Below, piece by piece: positions 18,220 through 25,502 of a DNA stretch of 50,415 nucleotides (the stretch's first letter is position 1; every line of letters begins with the position of its first letter). Origin of the DNA: Pleurocapsa sp. CCALA 161 (GTDB lineage Bacteria > Cyanobacteriota > Cyanobacteriia > Cyanobacteriales > Xenococcaceae); NCBI RefSeq assembly GCF_003003995.1, contig NZ_PVWF01000028.1, forward strand, positions 1 to 50,415. The letters are read 5' to 3'. Below the pieces are notes generated by a model that had not been told where the DNA came from, searched no databases, and saw only the letters and a list, made by a program, of their open reading frames with translations. The position numbers were made by a program, and so were the translations under genes.

Positions 18220-18247
18220 GTACGTGCGAACCGTCGTTCGCCCCTAC
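18220..18247. repeat. Degenerate palindromic repeat between pqqC and pqqD
   Basis: A 28-base stretch beginning GTACGTGCGAAC and ending GTTCGCCCCTAC is a worn inverted repeat of the GGGGCGAACG/CGTTCGCCCC type. The right half is intact and the left half has several changes. It sits inside the pqq run, where it may form an mRNA hairpin. It is related to the repeat at 15302-15321. Confidence 0.5.
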
Positions 18248-18261
18248 CTCTTACCTAATTG

Positions 18262-18978
18262 CTATTCAACAGGGCGAGTCTCACCTCGCTCAATTGCATC
18301 TAGCTGACTCCAGAGCAAATCGCATTTGAAGATTAATGCTCGAACGGCTTGTTCTTGACTGTTACGGGTTTGACAACGTTCTAAGACCAAGTTCAGGGCA
18401 TAACGAGCATCGCGGGGCGCTTGTTTTAAGCGTACTCGAAAGTATTCAAATCCAGCTGGATCGATCCAGAGGTAATGCTTTTCTAAAGCTGCTAACCTTA
18501 CCTGAATTGCACCAGGGCCAAACAATTCTGTCAAGGAAGAAGCGATCGCAATAATCCAAGGTTGAGTACGGCAAAAATTGATGTAAGCATCCACCGCATA
18601 GCGTATCCCAGGCAAAACATATCGTTCGTCTAATAGTTCTGTACGCTCAATCCCTGCCGCTTCACCCAATCTCAGCCAGGCTTCAATTCCCCCCTGATCT
18701 TCTCCTCGCCCATCATGGTCGATAATTCGCTCGATCCATTCTCTTCTTATTTCTCGTTCTGGACAATTGGCTAAAATAGCAGCATCTTTTAAAGGAATAC
18801 TTTTCTGGTAATAAAAGCGGTTTGCTGCCCACCGTCTTATTTCTGTTGGACTCAACAAGCCTTCATTCATTCGGCGATGAAAAGGATGAAGATCGTGATA
18901 TCGGAATTTTTGAGCATAAAGTCGGGCTGACAATTCCTCTACTGTCCAAGGTGGTTTTTGTTCTTCTACTCTTTGCAT
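18262..18978 (-). CDS. pqqC: Pyrroloquinoline-quinone synthase PqqC
   Basis: Cofactor-less oxidase that performs the last step of PQQ synthesis, ring closure and eight-electron oxidation of AHQQ. The helical-bundle fold shows strong family blocks: RWAANRFYYQKSIPLKDAAI, then IIDHDG with GGIEAWLRLGEA, and LPGIRYAVDAYINF, then SSLTELF. The length of about 238 residues from the ATG at 18978 is close to known PqqC (about 250). A TTG 42 bases upstream would add 14 residues with no family support. A 10-bp tandem repeat lies just upstream, and the 123-base gap from pqqB could hold an internal promoter. Confidence 0.94.
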   Translation of the reverse strand: MQRVEEQKPPWTVEELSARLYAQKFRYHDLHPFHRRMNEGLLSPTEIRRWAANRFYYQKSIPLKDAAILANCPEREIRREWIERIIDHDGRGEDQGGIEAWLRLGEAAGIERTELLDERYVLPGIRYAVDAYINFCRTQPWIIAIASSLTELFGPGAIQVRLAALEKHYLWIDPAGFEYFRVRLKQAPRDARYALNLVLERCQTRNSQEQAVRALIFKCDLLWSQLDAIERGETRPVE

Positions 18979-19000
18979 CTTGCTTGAGATAAATACAACA

Positions 19001-19040
19001 TTATTTCTAATTACTTCCAATTACTTCTAATTGCTTTACT
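19001..19040. repeat. 10-bp tandem repeat upstream of pqqC
   Basis: Four consecutive 10-base units on the plus strand, TTATTTCTAA, TTACTTCCAA, TTACTTCTAA and TTGCTTTACT; the first three differ from each other by one or two bases, the fourth is more degenerate. It lies 23-62 bases upstream of the pqqC ATG, in helical phase, as direct-repeat protein-binding sites often are. It may also be simple slippage in AT-rich DNA. Confidence 0.5.
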
Positions 19041-19101
19041 TGTTTATTAAAGGTATAGCCAATAACTGAACTTGCCTTCATTTAACTTTGTACGGCTATA
19101 A

Positions 19102-20016
19102 CTACAATTCAATAATTAATCCGTCATAACCAACTTCCATCCCTGCTGCTTCAACTAGTTGGCGTTGGGGTGAATTACCAATGAGAATTGGATTGGTGTT
19201 ATTAATATGAGTAAAAATTTTGCGCGACGAGGAAAGTTGAGATAGACGCTTGAGACTACCGCCCTCACTTGAAAGAGGTAAATGACCCATAGATAAAGCG
19301 GTGCGGTGTGACATTCCCAGTTTTACCAGTTCGTCATCTTGCCAAAAAGTACCATCTACCAAAATACAGTCACTCGACTCAAACCGAGCGATAATTGAGG
19401 GAGTCAATTCAGCTAATGCTGGTGCATAAGTAGCAACTCCACCAGTAGCGCGATCGCGGAAGGTAAACCCCACTACCCAATTACCCTCTGCCGAAGCTCG
19501 ATCTCGCATATACTTAGGCGGAGTACCAGTTAGTAAAAAGGCTTCTATTTCCAAGCTCGACTCTTTTTTGTCGCTAAAATCTATAACCGAACCTGGTTTG
19601 ATTTCCGACCATTCCACCCCACAGTAATTTTCTAGTATCCGCAGTAGAGAAAAACCTTCAGTCAATGCCCGTCTGATAGTATCCGTGCCGTAAATCTGAA
19701 GTGGTTCGTTGGACTCTCTCAAAATTATTAAACCTGCGGTATGGTCGATCTCAGCATCACTCAGCAGCACCCCTGCAATTGGACTAGAGCGAATTGAAGT
19801 AAAGGAGCGATCGCGAAGGCTTTCTAGTTGTTGACGCACATCGGGAGAGGCGTTGACCAACAACCAATCTCCCGAACTGCCACGAACCGCTAAAGATGAT
19901 TGAGTACGCTGATGTACTTCCTGTTCCCCTGTGCGAGTAGCCTGACAACCAGGACAGTTACAGTTCCACTGAGGAAATCCGCCCCCTGCTGCCGAACCCA
20001 AAATACGGATCTGCAT
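19102..20016 (-). CDS. pqqB: PQQ biosynthesis protein PqqB
   Basis: Metallo-beta-lactamase-fold protein of 304 residues that acts between PqqE and PqqC, with a proposed tyrosine/diol hydroxylation step. The start MQIRILGSAAGGGFPQWNCN is the family signature, with a CxCxxC zinc site at C19, C21 and C24; the SDAEIDHTAGL segment is the degenerate beta-lactamase metal motif. The ATG at 20016 shares its A with the TAA stop of pqqA (TAATG), so the two genes are translationally coupled; a longer frame from 20055 would read into pqqA. Confidence 0.94.
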   Translation of the reverse strand: MQIRILGSAAGGGFPQWNCNCPGCQATRTGEQEVHQRTQSSLAVRGSSGDWLLVNASPDVRQQLESLRDRSFTSIRSSPIAGVLLSDAEIDHTAGLIILRESNEPLQIYGTDTIRRALTEGFSLLRILENYCGVEWSEIKPGSVIDFSDKKESSLEIEAFLLTGTPPKYMRDRASAEGNWVVGFTFRDRATGGVATYAPALAELTPSIIARFESSDCILVDGTFWQDDELVKLGMSHRTALSMGHLPLSSEGGSLKRLSQLSSSRKIFTHINNTNPILIGNSPQRQLVEAAGMEVGYDGLIIEL

Positions 20017-20204
20017 TATTGCCACTGATGGACGTAAGCGGTTACTTCCATACAAAGATCAAACTCTTCAAACTCAGGTGACTCCCAGACGGCGATCGGT
20101 TTTCCCGTAGTAGAGAGGGCCGTATTTGTCGTATTTTTATTTCTATTGGCAGGATCTTTTTCTTTCTTAATAGAACCTAAATAATCTTTTGCTCGATCTA
20201 CCAT
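20016..20204 (-). CDS. pqqA: PQQ precursor peptide PqqA (62 residues, long leader)
   Basis: Peptide from which PQQ is made: PqqE links Glu and Tyr, later excised. The C-terminal 23 residues carry the PqqA pattern WxxPxFxE then EVTxY, here W40, P43, F45, with cross-link pair E53 and Y57. Known PqqA peptides are about 22-40 residues, with the core near the start; this one has about 39 residues in front, rich in K, N and T. I see no other start: the only internal Met is M52, inside the core. AGGAG lies ten bases before the ATG at 20204. The stop overlaps pqqB (TAATG), confirming the frame at this end. The core is certain; the long leader is likely but unproven. Confidence 0.88.
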   Translation of the reverse strand: MVDRAKDYLGSIKKEKDPANRNKNTTNTALSTTGKPIAVWESPEFEEFDLCMEVTAYVHQWQ

Positions 20205-20290
20205 TATATTTGTTACTCCTAATTGTTTACTGTGTTTTACTTTTAAAGTAGAGATTAATACCTATTACTAGTTCTCCTCGTCACCCAGTC

Positions 20291-21508
20291 TCAACCTTCA
20301 GGTTCAATACTAATCAAAGATCCATTCTGCTCGTCTGTTAAGACATATAGCATCCCGTCTGGACCTTGCCGTACATCCCGTACTCTTTGACCGATTGCAA
20401 TTGACTCTTCACCCAAAATATTCCCCTCTCCGTCGAGGTCGATATGACGAACATCACGAGAAACTAAGCCTCCGGCAAACAAATCTCCCTGCCATTGAGC
20501 AAAGCGATCGCTCGAATAAAATGCCAGTCCAGAAGGTGCAATTGATGGTGTCCAGATTAACTCTGGCTCTGGTACATCAGGACGAGAACTAATTTCTGCC
20601 ACTTTCCCCCCAGTGTATTCATCACTGTAGCTAACTTCAGGCCAACCATAGTTTTGCTTGGCTTTAATTATATTTACCTCATCGCCACCCCTCGAACCAT
20701 GTTCTGTTGCCCAAACACGTTTGGTAACAGGATCGATGGTCATTCCCTGAATATTACGGTGTCCATAACTCCAAATAGCCGAATTTGCGTCGGCATTATT
20801 AACAAAAGGATTGTCTTGAGGAATTGAACCATCATCGTTTAATCGCACCACCGAACCAAGATGAGAATTAAGATTTTGAGCCTGATTGCGGATCAAGTCG
20901 CCATTAAGCTGAATTGGCGGATTACCACCATCCCCTAACCCCACCAACATCGTATTATCGGGTAGCCAAACGATACGCGAACCAAAGTGTTGACCCTCTG
21001 GTTTGGTCGGATTGACTTCAAAAATATCCTCCCAATTTTGCAGACTAGTTCCATCAAAAGTAGCTCTGGCAACTTTGGTACGGTTCGCTTGGTTAGTACC
21101 ATCAGAATAGGTAAAGTAGACTAGCTGATTTTTAGCAAAATTAGGATGTAGGGAAATATCTAACAAACCCCCGTGATTGACGGCAAAGACTTCAGGAACT
21201 CCCGAAACAGGTTCTAAATCTAACTTTCCATCTCTGATAATTCTCAATCTTCCTGGTCGTTCGGTAATTAATATTGAGCCATCGGGCAGCCATGCCATCC
21301 CCCAGGGGCGCTCCAACCCTTGTGTGATAGTTGTCGTTCTAAAATTATTAGCAACCGCAACATTACTATCGGAGACAACGGGACTATTTGATGAGCCATT
21401 GGCAACCTTAGCAGAAGTAGATTCTTTAAGAACCGAACAACCCATAAAAGTTAAAAGAACGCTCGATAATAGTGCTGTTTTAATTTGACGTTTGATCATG
21501 CTATTCAT
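20291..21508 (-). CDS. PQQ-dependent soluble aldose dehydrogenase, lipoprotein
   Basis: Six-bladed beta-propeller of the soluble glucose/aldose sugar dehydrogenase (GDH-B/YliI) family, 405 residues. A signal peptide ends in lipobox LLTFMGC (C24), so it is probably anchored in the periplasm. The catalytic-base histidine is H113 in VNHGGLLDIS. Other blade signatures are GLERPWGMAW, GSRIVWLPDN, YGHRNIQGM (PQQ-binding arginine) and ATEHGSRGGDEVN. It oxidises aldoses to lactones with PQQ and calcium, passing electrons to a quinone or cytochrome. It lies 86 bases upstream of pqqA on the same strand, so enzyme and cofactor genes are probably cotranscribed. Two ATGs (21508, 21499) are possible. Confidence 0.92.
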   Translation of the reverse strand: MNSMIKRQIKTALLSSVLLTFMGCSVLKESTSAKVANGSSNSPVVSDSNVAVANNFRTTTITQGLERPWGMAWLPDGSILITERPGRLRIIRDGKLDLEPVSGVPEVFAVNHGGLLDISLHPNFAKNQLVYFTYSDGTNQANRTKVARATFDGTSLQNWEDIFEVNPTKPEGQHFGSRIVWLPDNTMLVGLGDGGNPPIQLNGDLIRNQAQNLNSHLGSVVRLNDDGSIPQDNPFVNNADANSAIWSYGHRNIQGMTIDPVTKRVWATEHGSRGGDEVNIIKAKQNYGWPEVSYSDEYTGGKVAEISSRPDVPEPELIWTPSIAPSGLAFYSSDRFAQWQGDLFAGGLVSRDVRHIDLDGEGNILGEESIAIGQRVRDVRQGPDGMLYVLTDEQNGSLISIEPEG

Positions 21509-21602
21509 GCTGCCCGAAATGCGATCGCTTTACGAAGATGTTTTCTCAAAGTATTTCGATAAAAATTCAAATTAGACCATATTTTTAGCTTAAAAGATAA
21601 AG

Positions 21603-21623
21603 ATGACAGAGAAATGACAGGAC
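21603..21623 (+). promoter_or_regulatory. 11-bp direct-repeat box in divergent promoter
   Basis: ATGACA at 21603 and again at 21614, an 11-base period, followed by GGAC. OmpR/PhoB-type response regulators bind tandem sites with this spacing. The box lies 79 bases before the response regulator start and 95 bases before the aldose dehydrogenase start. A nearly identical box (19 of 21 bases) in opposite orientation is at 22440-22460. Confidence 0.6.
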
Positions 21624-21701
21624 AGTCGGTTCAAGGCAGATCTCTTTATTGTTCACCAGCGATCGTTTATCATCTATTTTATTTAATCCTTAATAATTTA
21701 G

Positions 21702-22376
21702 ATGTTAATTTTATTGGTCGAGGACGATCCTGCACAGCTAGAACCTTTGCAGACAGCCCTATCACAGGTAGGACATATAGTTGATGCGGTAGAAGACGGC
21801 TCGACGGCGCAATGGCTGATTAAAGAAAAAAGCTATGACTTATTAATTTTAGACTGGATGTTACCCCAGGTAAGCGGAGTTAAACTATGTCGACAGTATC
21901 GCAACTTAGGTAATACTTCTCCAGTACTCATGCTTACTGCCAAAGACACTACCACCGATAAGGTTGATGGTTTAGATGCGGGGGCAGATGATTATATTGT
22001 TAAACCTGTAGATGTTTTAGAGTTATTAGCCAGAGTCAGAGCTTTAGGCAGGCGATCGCCTTTATGGACGGGGGATACCTTAACTTTAGGGGATTTACAG
22101 CTAGATTTAACTACCCTGAACTTGGCAAAAAGAGAAAAAAAGATACAGCTTTCAGTCAGAGAATTTCAACTGATGGAGTATCTGATACGCCATCCTCAAC
22201 AAGTACTATCCCGCGATCAGATCGAACAAGCACTTTGGAGTTGGGGAAGTGAACCTGAGAGTAATGCGGTGACAACTTTGGTGAGAAGGCTAAGACAGCG
22301 TTTGGCAACAGTTGGGGCAAAAGATTGCCTGGAAACAGTTTATGGTATGGGATATCGTTTAGATGTTCGAGATTAA
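21702..22376 (+). CDS. OmpR/PhoB-family response regulator
   Basis: Two-domain response regulator of 224 residues. The receiver domain has the acidic pair D8 and D9, phosphoacceptor D51 (LILDWMLP), T79 and K101 (IVKPVD). The C-terminal winged helix (about 125-222) has ESNAVTTLVRRLRQRL as recognition helix and the YGMGYRL wing. It resembles cyanobacterial RppA-type regulators. No histidine kinase gene lies beside it, so the signal is unknown. It is divergent from the dehydrogenase/pqq genes and upstream of NDH-2. The flanking 11-bp direct repeats are of the kind such proteins bind. Confidence 0.92.
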   Translation: MLILLVEDDPAQLEPLQTALSQVGHIVDAVEDGSTAQWLIKEKSYDLLILDWMLPQVSGVKLCRQYRNLGNTSPVLMLTAKDTTTDKVDGLDAGADDYIVKPVDVLELLARVRALGRRSPLWTGDTLTLGDLQLDLTTLNLAKREKKIQLSVREFQLMEYLIRHPQQVLSRDQIEQALWSWGSEPESNAVTTLVRRLRQRLATVGAKDCLETVYGMGYRLDVRD

Positions 22377-22439
22377 AATTAATTATTTACTATTAATTTA
22401 ATTTATTAGATTAGCTCGCCCGATCTTAGACACGGGATA

Positions 22440-22460
22440 GTCTTGTCATTTCTGTGTCAT
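22440..22460 (-). promoter_or_regulatory. Second 11-bp direct-repeat box, upstream of NDH-2
   Basis: On the minus strand it reads ATGACA, five bases, ATGACA, then AGAC. It is 19 of 21 bases identical to the box at 21603 and inverted relative to it. It lies about 137 bases before the NADH dehydrogenase start and 64 bases after the response regulator stop. The agreement in both half-sites and in the spacer makes chance unlikely. Confidence 0.6.
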
Positions 22461-22596
22461 ATTTTCTAGGTAACTATAAATAAATAAGAAACTTTGGCAG
22501 AAAGTCAGGCGATCATCGTTACAGGTGGAGATGGGTTTATGGATAAAGCTGCCGTGCAGGTGGTTGAGTAGTCAGTAGTCAGTAGAAATTGTAATT

Positions 22597-23919
22597 ATGC
22601 TAAAAGATAAACCTAATCACAAACCAAAGATAGTCATCATCGGGGCTGGTTTTGCAGGATTGAGAGCAGTAAAAAACTTAGCCAGAATTGATGCAGAGAT
22701 ATTATTAATAGATCGCAATAATTACCATACTTTTGTGCCATTACTTTATCAAGTAGCAACTGCTTTTATTCCGCCGAAAACTGTCGCCTATCCCTTACAT
22801 AAATACTTGCATTCTGCTGCTAACACACGTTTTTTTCAAGCAGAAGTTTTAGCAATAGATTTTGAGCGCAAATTTGTCACAAGCGATCGCGAAAATATTA
22901 TTTATGATTATTTGGTAATAGCTACGGGGAGTAAAACCAAGTTTCTCGGTGTCGATGGCGCACCGAAATACACTTATCCCTTGCGAACTTTTAATGATGC
23001 GATCGCTTTACGGGATCGCATTTTGGGTAACTTGGAACGTGCTGTTACCTGTACTGACTACGAAAAACGACAACAATTACTCACTTTTATCATAGTTGGT
23101 GGTGGGGCAACAGGAGTAGAATTAGCAGGGGCTTTGAGTGAGTTAATTCAAACTAGCTTGGTTGATAACTATCCCCAACTCGATCCCAGAGAAGTTAAAA
23201 TCATACTGATTCATTCTGGAACTAGATTACTGGCTGATTTTCCAGAGCGTTTAGGAGACTACACTGGTAAACAATTACGCCGTCGCGGAGTAAAAATTCA
23301 CTTCTCTACTCGTGTTCATTCGGTAATGCCTGGAGCGATAGAACTAGACGACGGGACAATAGTTAAAACCGCAACGATTATTTGGACAGCAGGAGTAGAG
23401 GCTAATCTTCCTGCCGATTCCGAGAACTTATCTACAGCTAAAAGCTCTAAAGAACTTCTAAAAAATATAGCTCCGCGTCGCGATCAAGCCTGCGTCAGCT
23501 CGACATTGCAACTATTAAATTACCCTGAAGTTTATGCGGTGGGAGATGTGGCATATGTAGAACAAGACGGTAAACCACTGTTAGGAATTGCACCAGAAGC
23601 TTTACAGCAGGGAACAGCAGTAGCTGGTAATCTTAAACGACAACTTCGAGGATTGCCCCCCAAATCTTTTAATTACTTTAATAAAGGAACAGCAGCCATA
23701 ATTGCTCGCAACGCAGGGGTTGCTTATCTGTTTGGCAAAATTCCCTTAAAAGGCTGGTTCGCTTGGCTGTTGTGGTTAGGCATTCATTTATATTATCTAC
23801 CTGGTTTATCCAATCGCTTAATAGTTTTTAAAAGCTGGGTTAGAAACTATTTCACAGGAAAACGTAATCTTCGCCAAATTGCCTCTAAATCTACCAAAAT
23901 CCCTGTTAACGGCGCATAA
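22597..23919 (+). CDS. Type II NAD(P)H:quinone oxidoreductase (NDH-2)
   Basis: Flavoprotein of 440 residues that passes electrons from NAD(P)H to the quinone pool without pumping protons. Two dinucleotide folds are visible: IIGAGFAGLRA (FAD, 15-25) and IIVGGGATGVELAG (NAD(P)H). AVGDVAYVEQ is the second FAD contact, and APEALQQGTAVAGNL corresponds to the quinone-site AQxAxQ motif. The C-terminal hydrophobic patch (AWLLWLGIHLYYLPGL) would sit on the membrane. The direct-repeat box and a 220-base leader precede it; the DoxX gene follows after 47 bases, probably in one transcript. Confidence 0.9.
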   Translation: MLKDKPNHKPKIVIIGAGFAGLRAVKNLARIDAEILLIDRNNYHTFVPLLYQVATAFIPPKTVAYPLHKYLHSAANTRFFQAEVLAIDFERKFVTSDRENIIYDYLVIATGSKTKFLGVDGAPKYTYPLRTFNDAIALRDRILGNLERAVTCTDYEKRQQLLTFIIVGGGATGVELAGALSELIQTSLVDNYPQLDPREVKIILIHSGTRLLADFPERLGDYTGKQLRRRGVKIHFSTRVHSVMPGAIELDDGTIVKTATIIWTAGVEANLPADSENLSTAKSSKELLKNIAPRRDQACVSSTLQLLNYPEVYAVGDVAYVEQDGKPLLGIAPEALQQGTAVAGNLKRQLRGLPPKSFNYFNKGTAAIIARNAGVAYLFGKIPLKGWFAWLLWLGIHLYYLPGLSNRLIVFKSWVRNYFTGKRNLRQIASKSTKIPVNGA

Positions 23920-23966
23920 TCTCAATAATCACAATCTTAATCTTATCAATAGGAGTTTATTGGAAA

Positions 23967-24380
23967 ATGAAATACATACCTTTAGCTGCCCGTATTTGTC
24001 TTTGCATCATCTTTATTCATTCAGGAATTGGTAAGATTTTCGGTTTTGCCAGTACTGCTGAAATGATGGCAAATCAAGGCTTACCTATTGCCAATGTGTT
24101 ATTAATCTTTACGATCGCTTTCCAATTACTTGGCGGTTTTTCTTTGCTGTTAGGCTATAAAGTCAAAATCGGCTCGATCTTGCTAATTTTATTTTTAATT
24201 CCTGCCACCCTAGTATTTCACAATCCCATTGCCAATCCTGATGAAATAAATTCTTTTCTCAAAAACATCGGTCTAATTGGCGGATTATTGATGGTTATCT
24301 ATGCAGGTGCTGGCGCATTAAGTATCGATAACTCTACACAAAGATCGCAACACCAACAAAAAATAACCTCCAACCACTAA
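23967..24380 (+). CDS. DoxX-family membrane protein
   Basis: Four-helix membrane protein of 137 residues with the DoxX start LAARICLCIIFIHSGIGKI and a GGFSLLLGY turn. DoxX proteins have been linked to quinone-dependent oxidation (thiosulfate:quinone oxidoreductase subunit in Acidianus) and redox stress, but most are uncharacterised. AGGAG precedes the start. It probably shares a transcript with NDH-2, which fits a quinone-related role; this is inference. Confidence 0.82.
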   Translation: MKYIPLAARICLCIIFIHSGIGKIFGFASTAEMMANQGLPIANVLLIFTIAFQLLGGFSLLLGYKVKIGSILLILFLIPATLVFHNPIANPDEINSFLKNIGLIGGLLMVIYAGAGALSIDNSTQRSQHQQKITSNH

Positions 24381-24516
24381 CCACTAACTATAAAATAATT
24401 AGTTTAATTAGAACTGCTGTTCGTTGGCAACACAGTACAAGGATATTATTTTGCCTCCTAACCTTATTTGGCATTTTAGATAAAATACAAACTAGCTAAT
24501 TTATCTCTGATGATAT

Positions 24517-24987
24517 TTAGCGATCGCGTTTGAGATCGTAAATAACTTTTTCGGCAATCCAGTTAGCCGAACGTCCAGGATGGCTATTTGAAGTACTATT
24601 CATTAAACGATTAACAGTCTGTTGATTATGAACCAGTCTTAATAACTCTCGACGTAGCTTAGGACTAGTGCGAGCGAGTAAGGTAACATTGCTGCTGTTA
24701 TTTATTCCAGGTAACAAGTTAACAAAAGATGGCTTATATGCCTTTCTCACATAATAGCCAACTACTCCCGTACCAAGGGCTAATCCAGTTAAGCCGATCA
24801 TATTTTTCAAACCGTCATCGGTTTCATTGTCATATGGAATATTACGATCATCAATCTGGCTCAAGATTAATTCTGCGTCCCTCGCTCTGACTAAATTAGC
24901 TTCATTAGCCTTTACAGGTAAAGCGACAACAGTACCTACAATACTCGTGCCAATTATAGTTGTCACAATGGTTTTTAAATTAAACAT
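24517..24987 (-). CDS. Secreted protein of unknown function
   Basis: Protein of 156 residues that I do not recognise. A signal peptide (MFNLKTIVTTIIGTSIVG) probably ends after PVKA. A second hydrophobic segment (GLTGLALGTGVVGYYVRKAY, about 65-84) could cross or touch the membrane. The C-terminal half has TSPKLRRELLRLVHNQQT and NWIAEKVIYDLKRDR, a helical, basic region. It stands alone between the DoxX gene and the ndh block, with its own leader of about 160 bases. Confidence 0.65.
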   Translation of the reverse strand: MFNLKTIVTTIIGTSIVGTVVALPVKANEANLVRARDAELILSQIDDRNIPYDNETDDGLKNMIGLTGLALGTGVVGYYVRKAYKPSFVNLLPGINNSSNVTLLARTSPKLRRELLRLVHNQQTVNRLMNSTSNSHPGRSANWIAEKVIYDLKRDR

Positions 24988-25090
24988 CTCGTTTCTCTAT
25001 TGTCATCTATCAGTTTTAATACTTATTGTGACGCTTAAATATGACAAGGAGGTGTCAATAGTTAAATGATTTGGCGATCGCTTTTTGCTC

Positions 25091-25122
25091 AAAAAAAATA
25101 GCCGAGGATTAACTCGGCTTTT
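25091..25122 (-). terminator. Terminator of ndh operon
   Basis: On the minus strand, AGCCGAG (25119-25113) pairs with CTCGGCT (25106-25100) around a six-base loop, followed by A then eight T. It lies 25 bases after the ndhE stop. The plus strand also has a T run after the stem, so it may work in both directions. Confidence 0.8.
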
Positions 25123-25146
25123 GTAGTTACTGTTGCTTTTAATTTG

Positions 25147-25452
25147 CTACCACTTCAATAAATTAAACTGCTCCATATCGATCGTGTTGCGGTTACGATA
25201 AATAGCTAACACAATTGCCAAACCAACCGCTGCTTCTGCTGCTGCTACAGTAATTACAAATACGGTAAATACCTGACCTCTAATATTTTCTGGATCTAAA
25301 TAATTAGAGAATCCTGCCAGATTTAGGTTGACCGCATTGAGCATCAACTCAATGGACATCAAAACTCGTACTGCATTACGGCTAGTAATTAAACCATAAA
25401 TTCCGATACAGAATAATGCTGCTGCAAGCAACAAAAAATATTCTAACTGCAC
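25147..25452 (-). CDS. ndhE: NDH-1 subunit NdhE (NuoK-like)
   Basis: Three-helix membrane subunit of the cyanobacterial NDH-1 complex, 101 residues, equivalent to NuoK. Conserved blocks are the glutamate-containing [14 protein letters not shown] helix and [18 protein letters not shown]. It is the last gene of the ndhA-ndhI-ndhG-ndhE order, the standard order in cyanobacteria and plastids. A terminator follows. Confidence 0.95.
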   Translation of the reverse strand: MQLEYFLLLAAALFCIGIYGLITSRNAVRVLMSIELMLNAVNLNLAGFSNYLDPENIRGQVFTVFVITVAAAEAAVGLAIVLAIYRNRNTIDMEQFNLLKW

Positions 25453-25502
25453 TGTATTTATCTCTCCTTATTTATTTGCTATCTAATTAACTAATACTAA
25501 TT

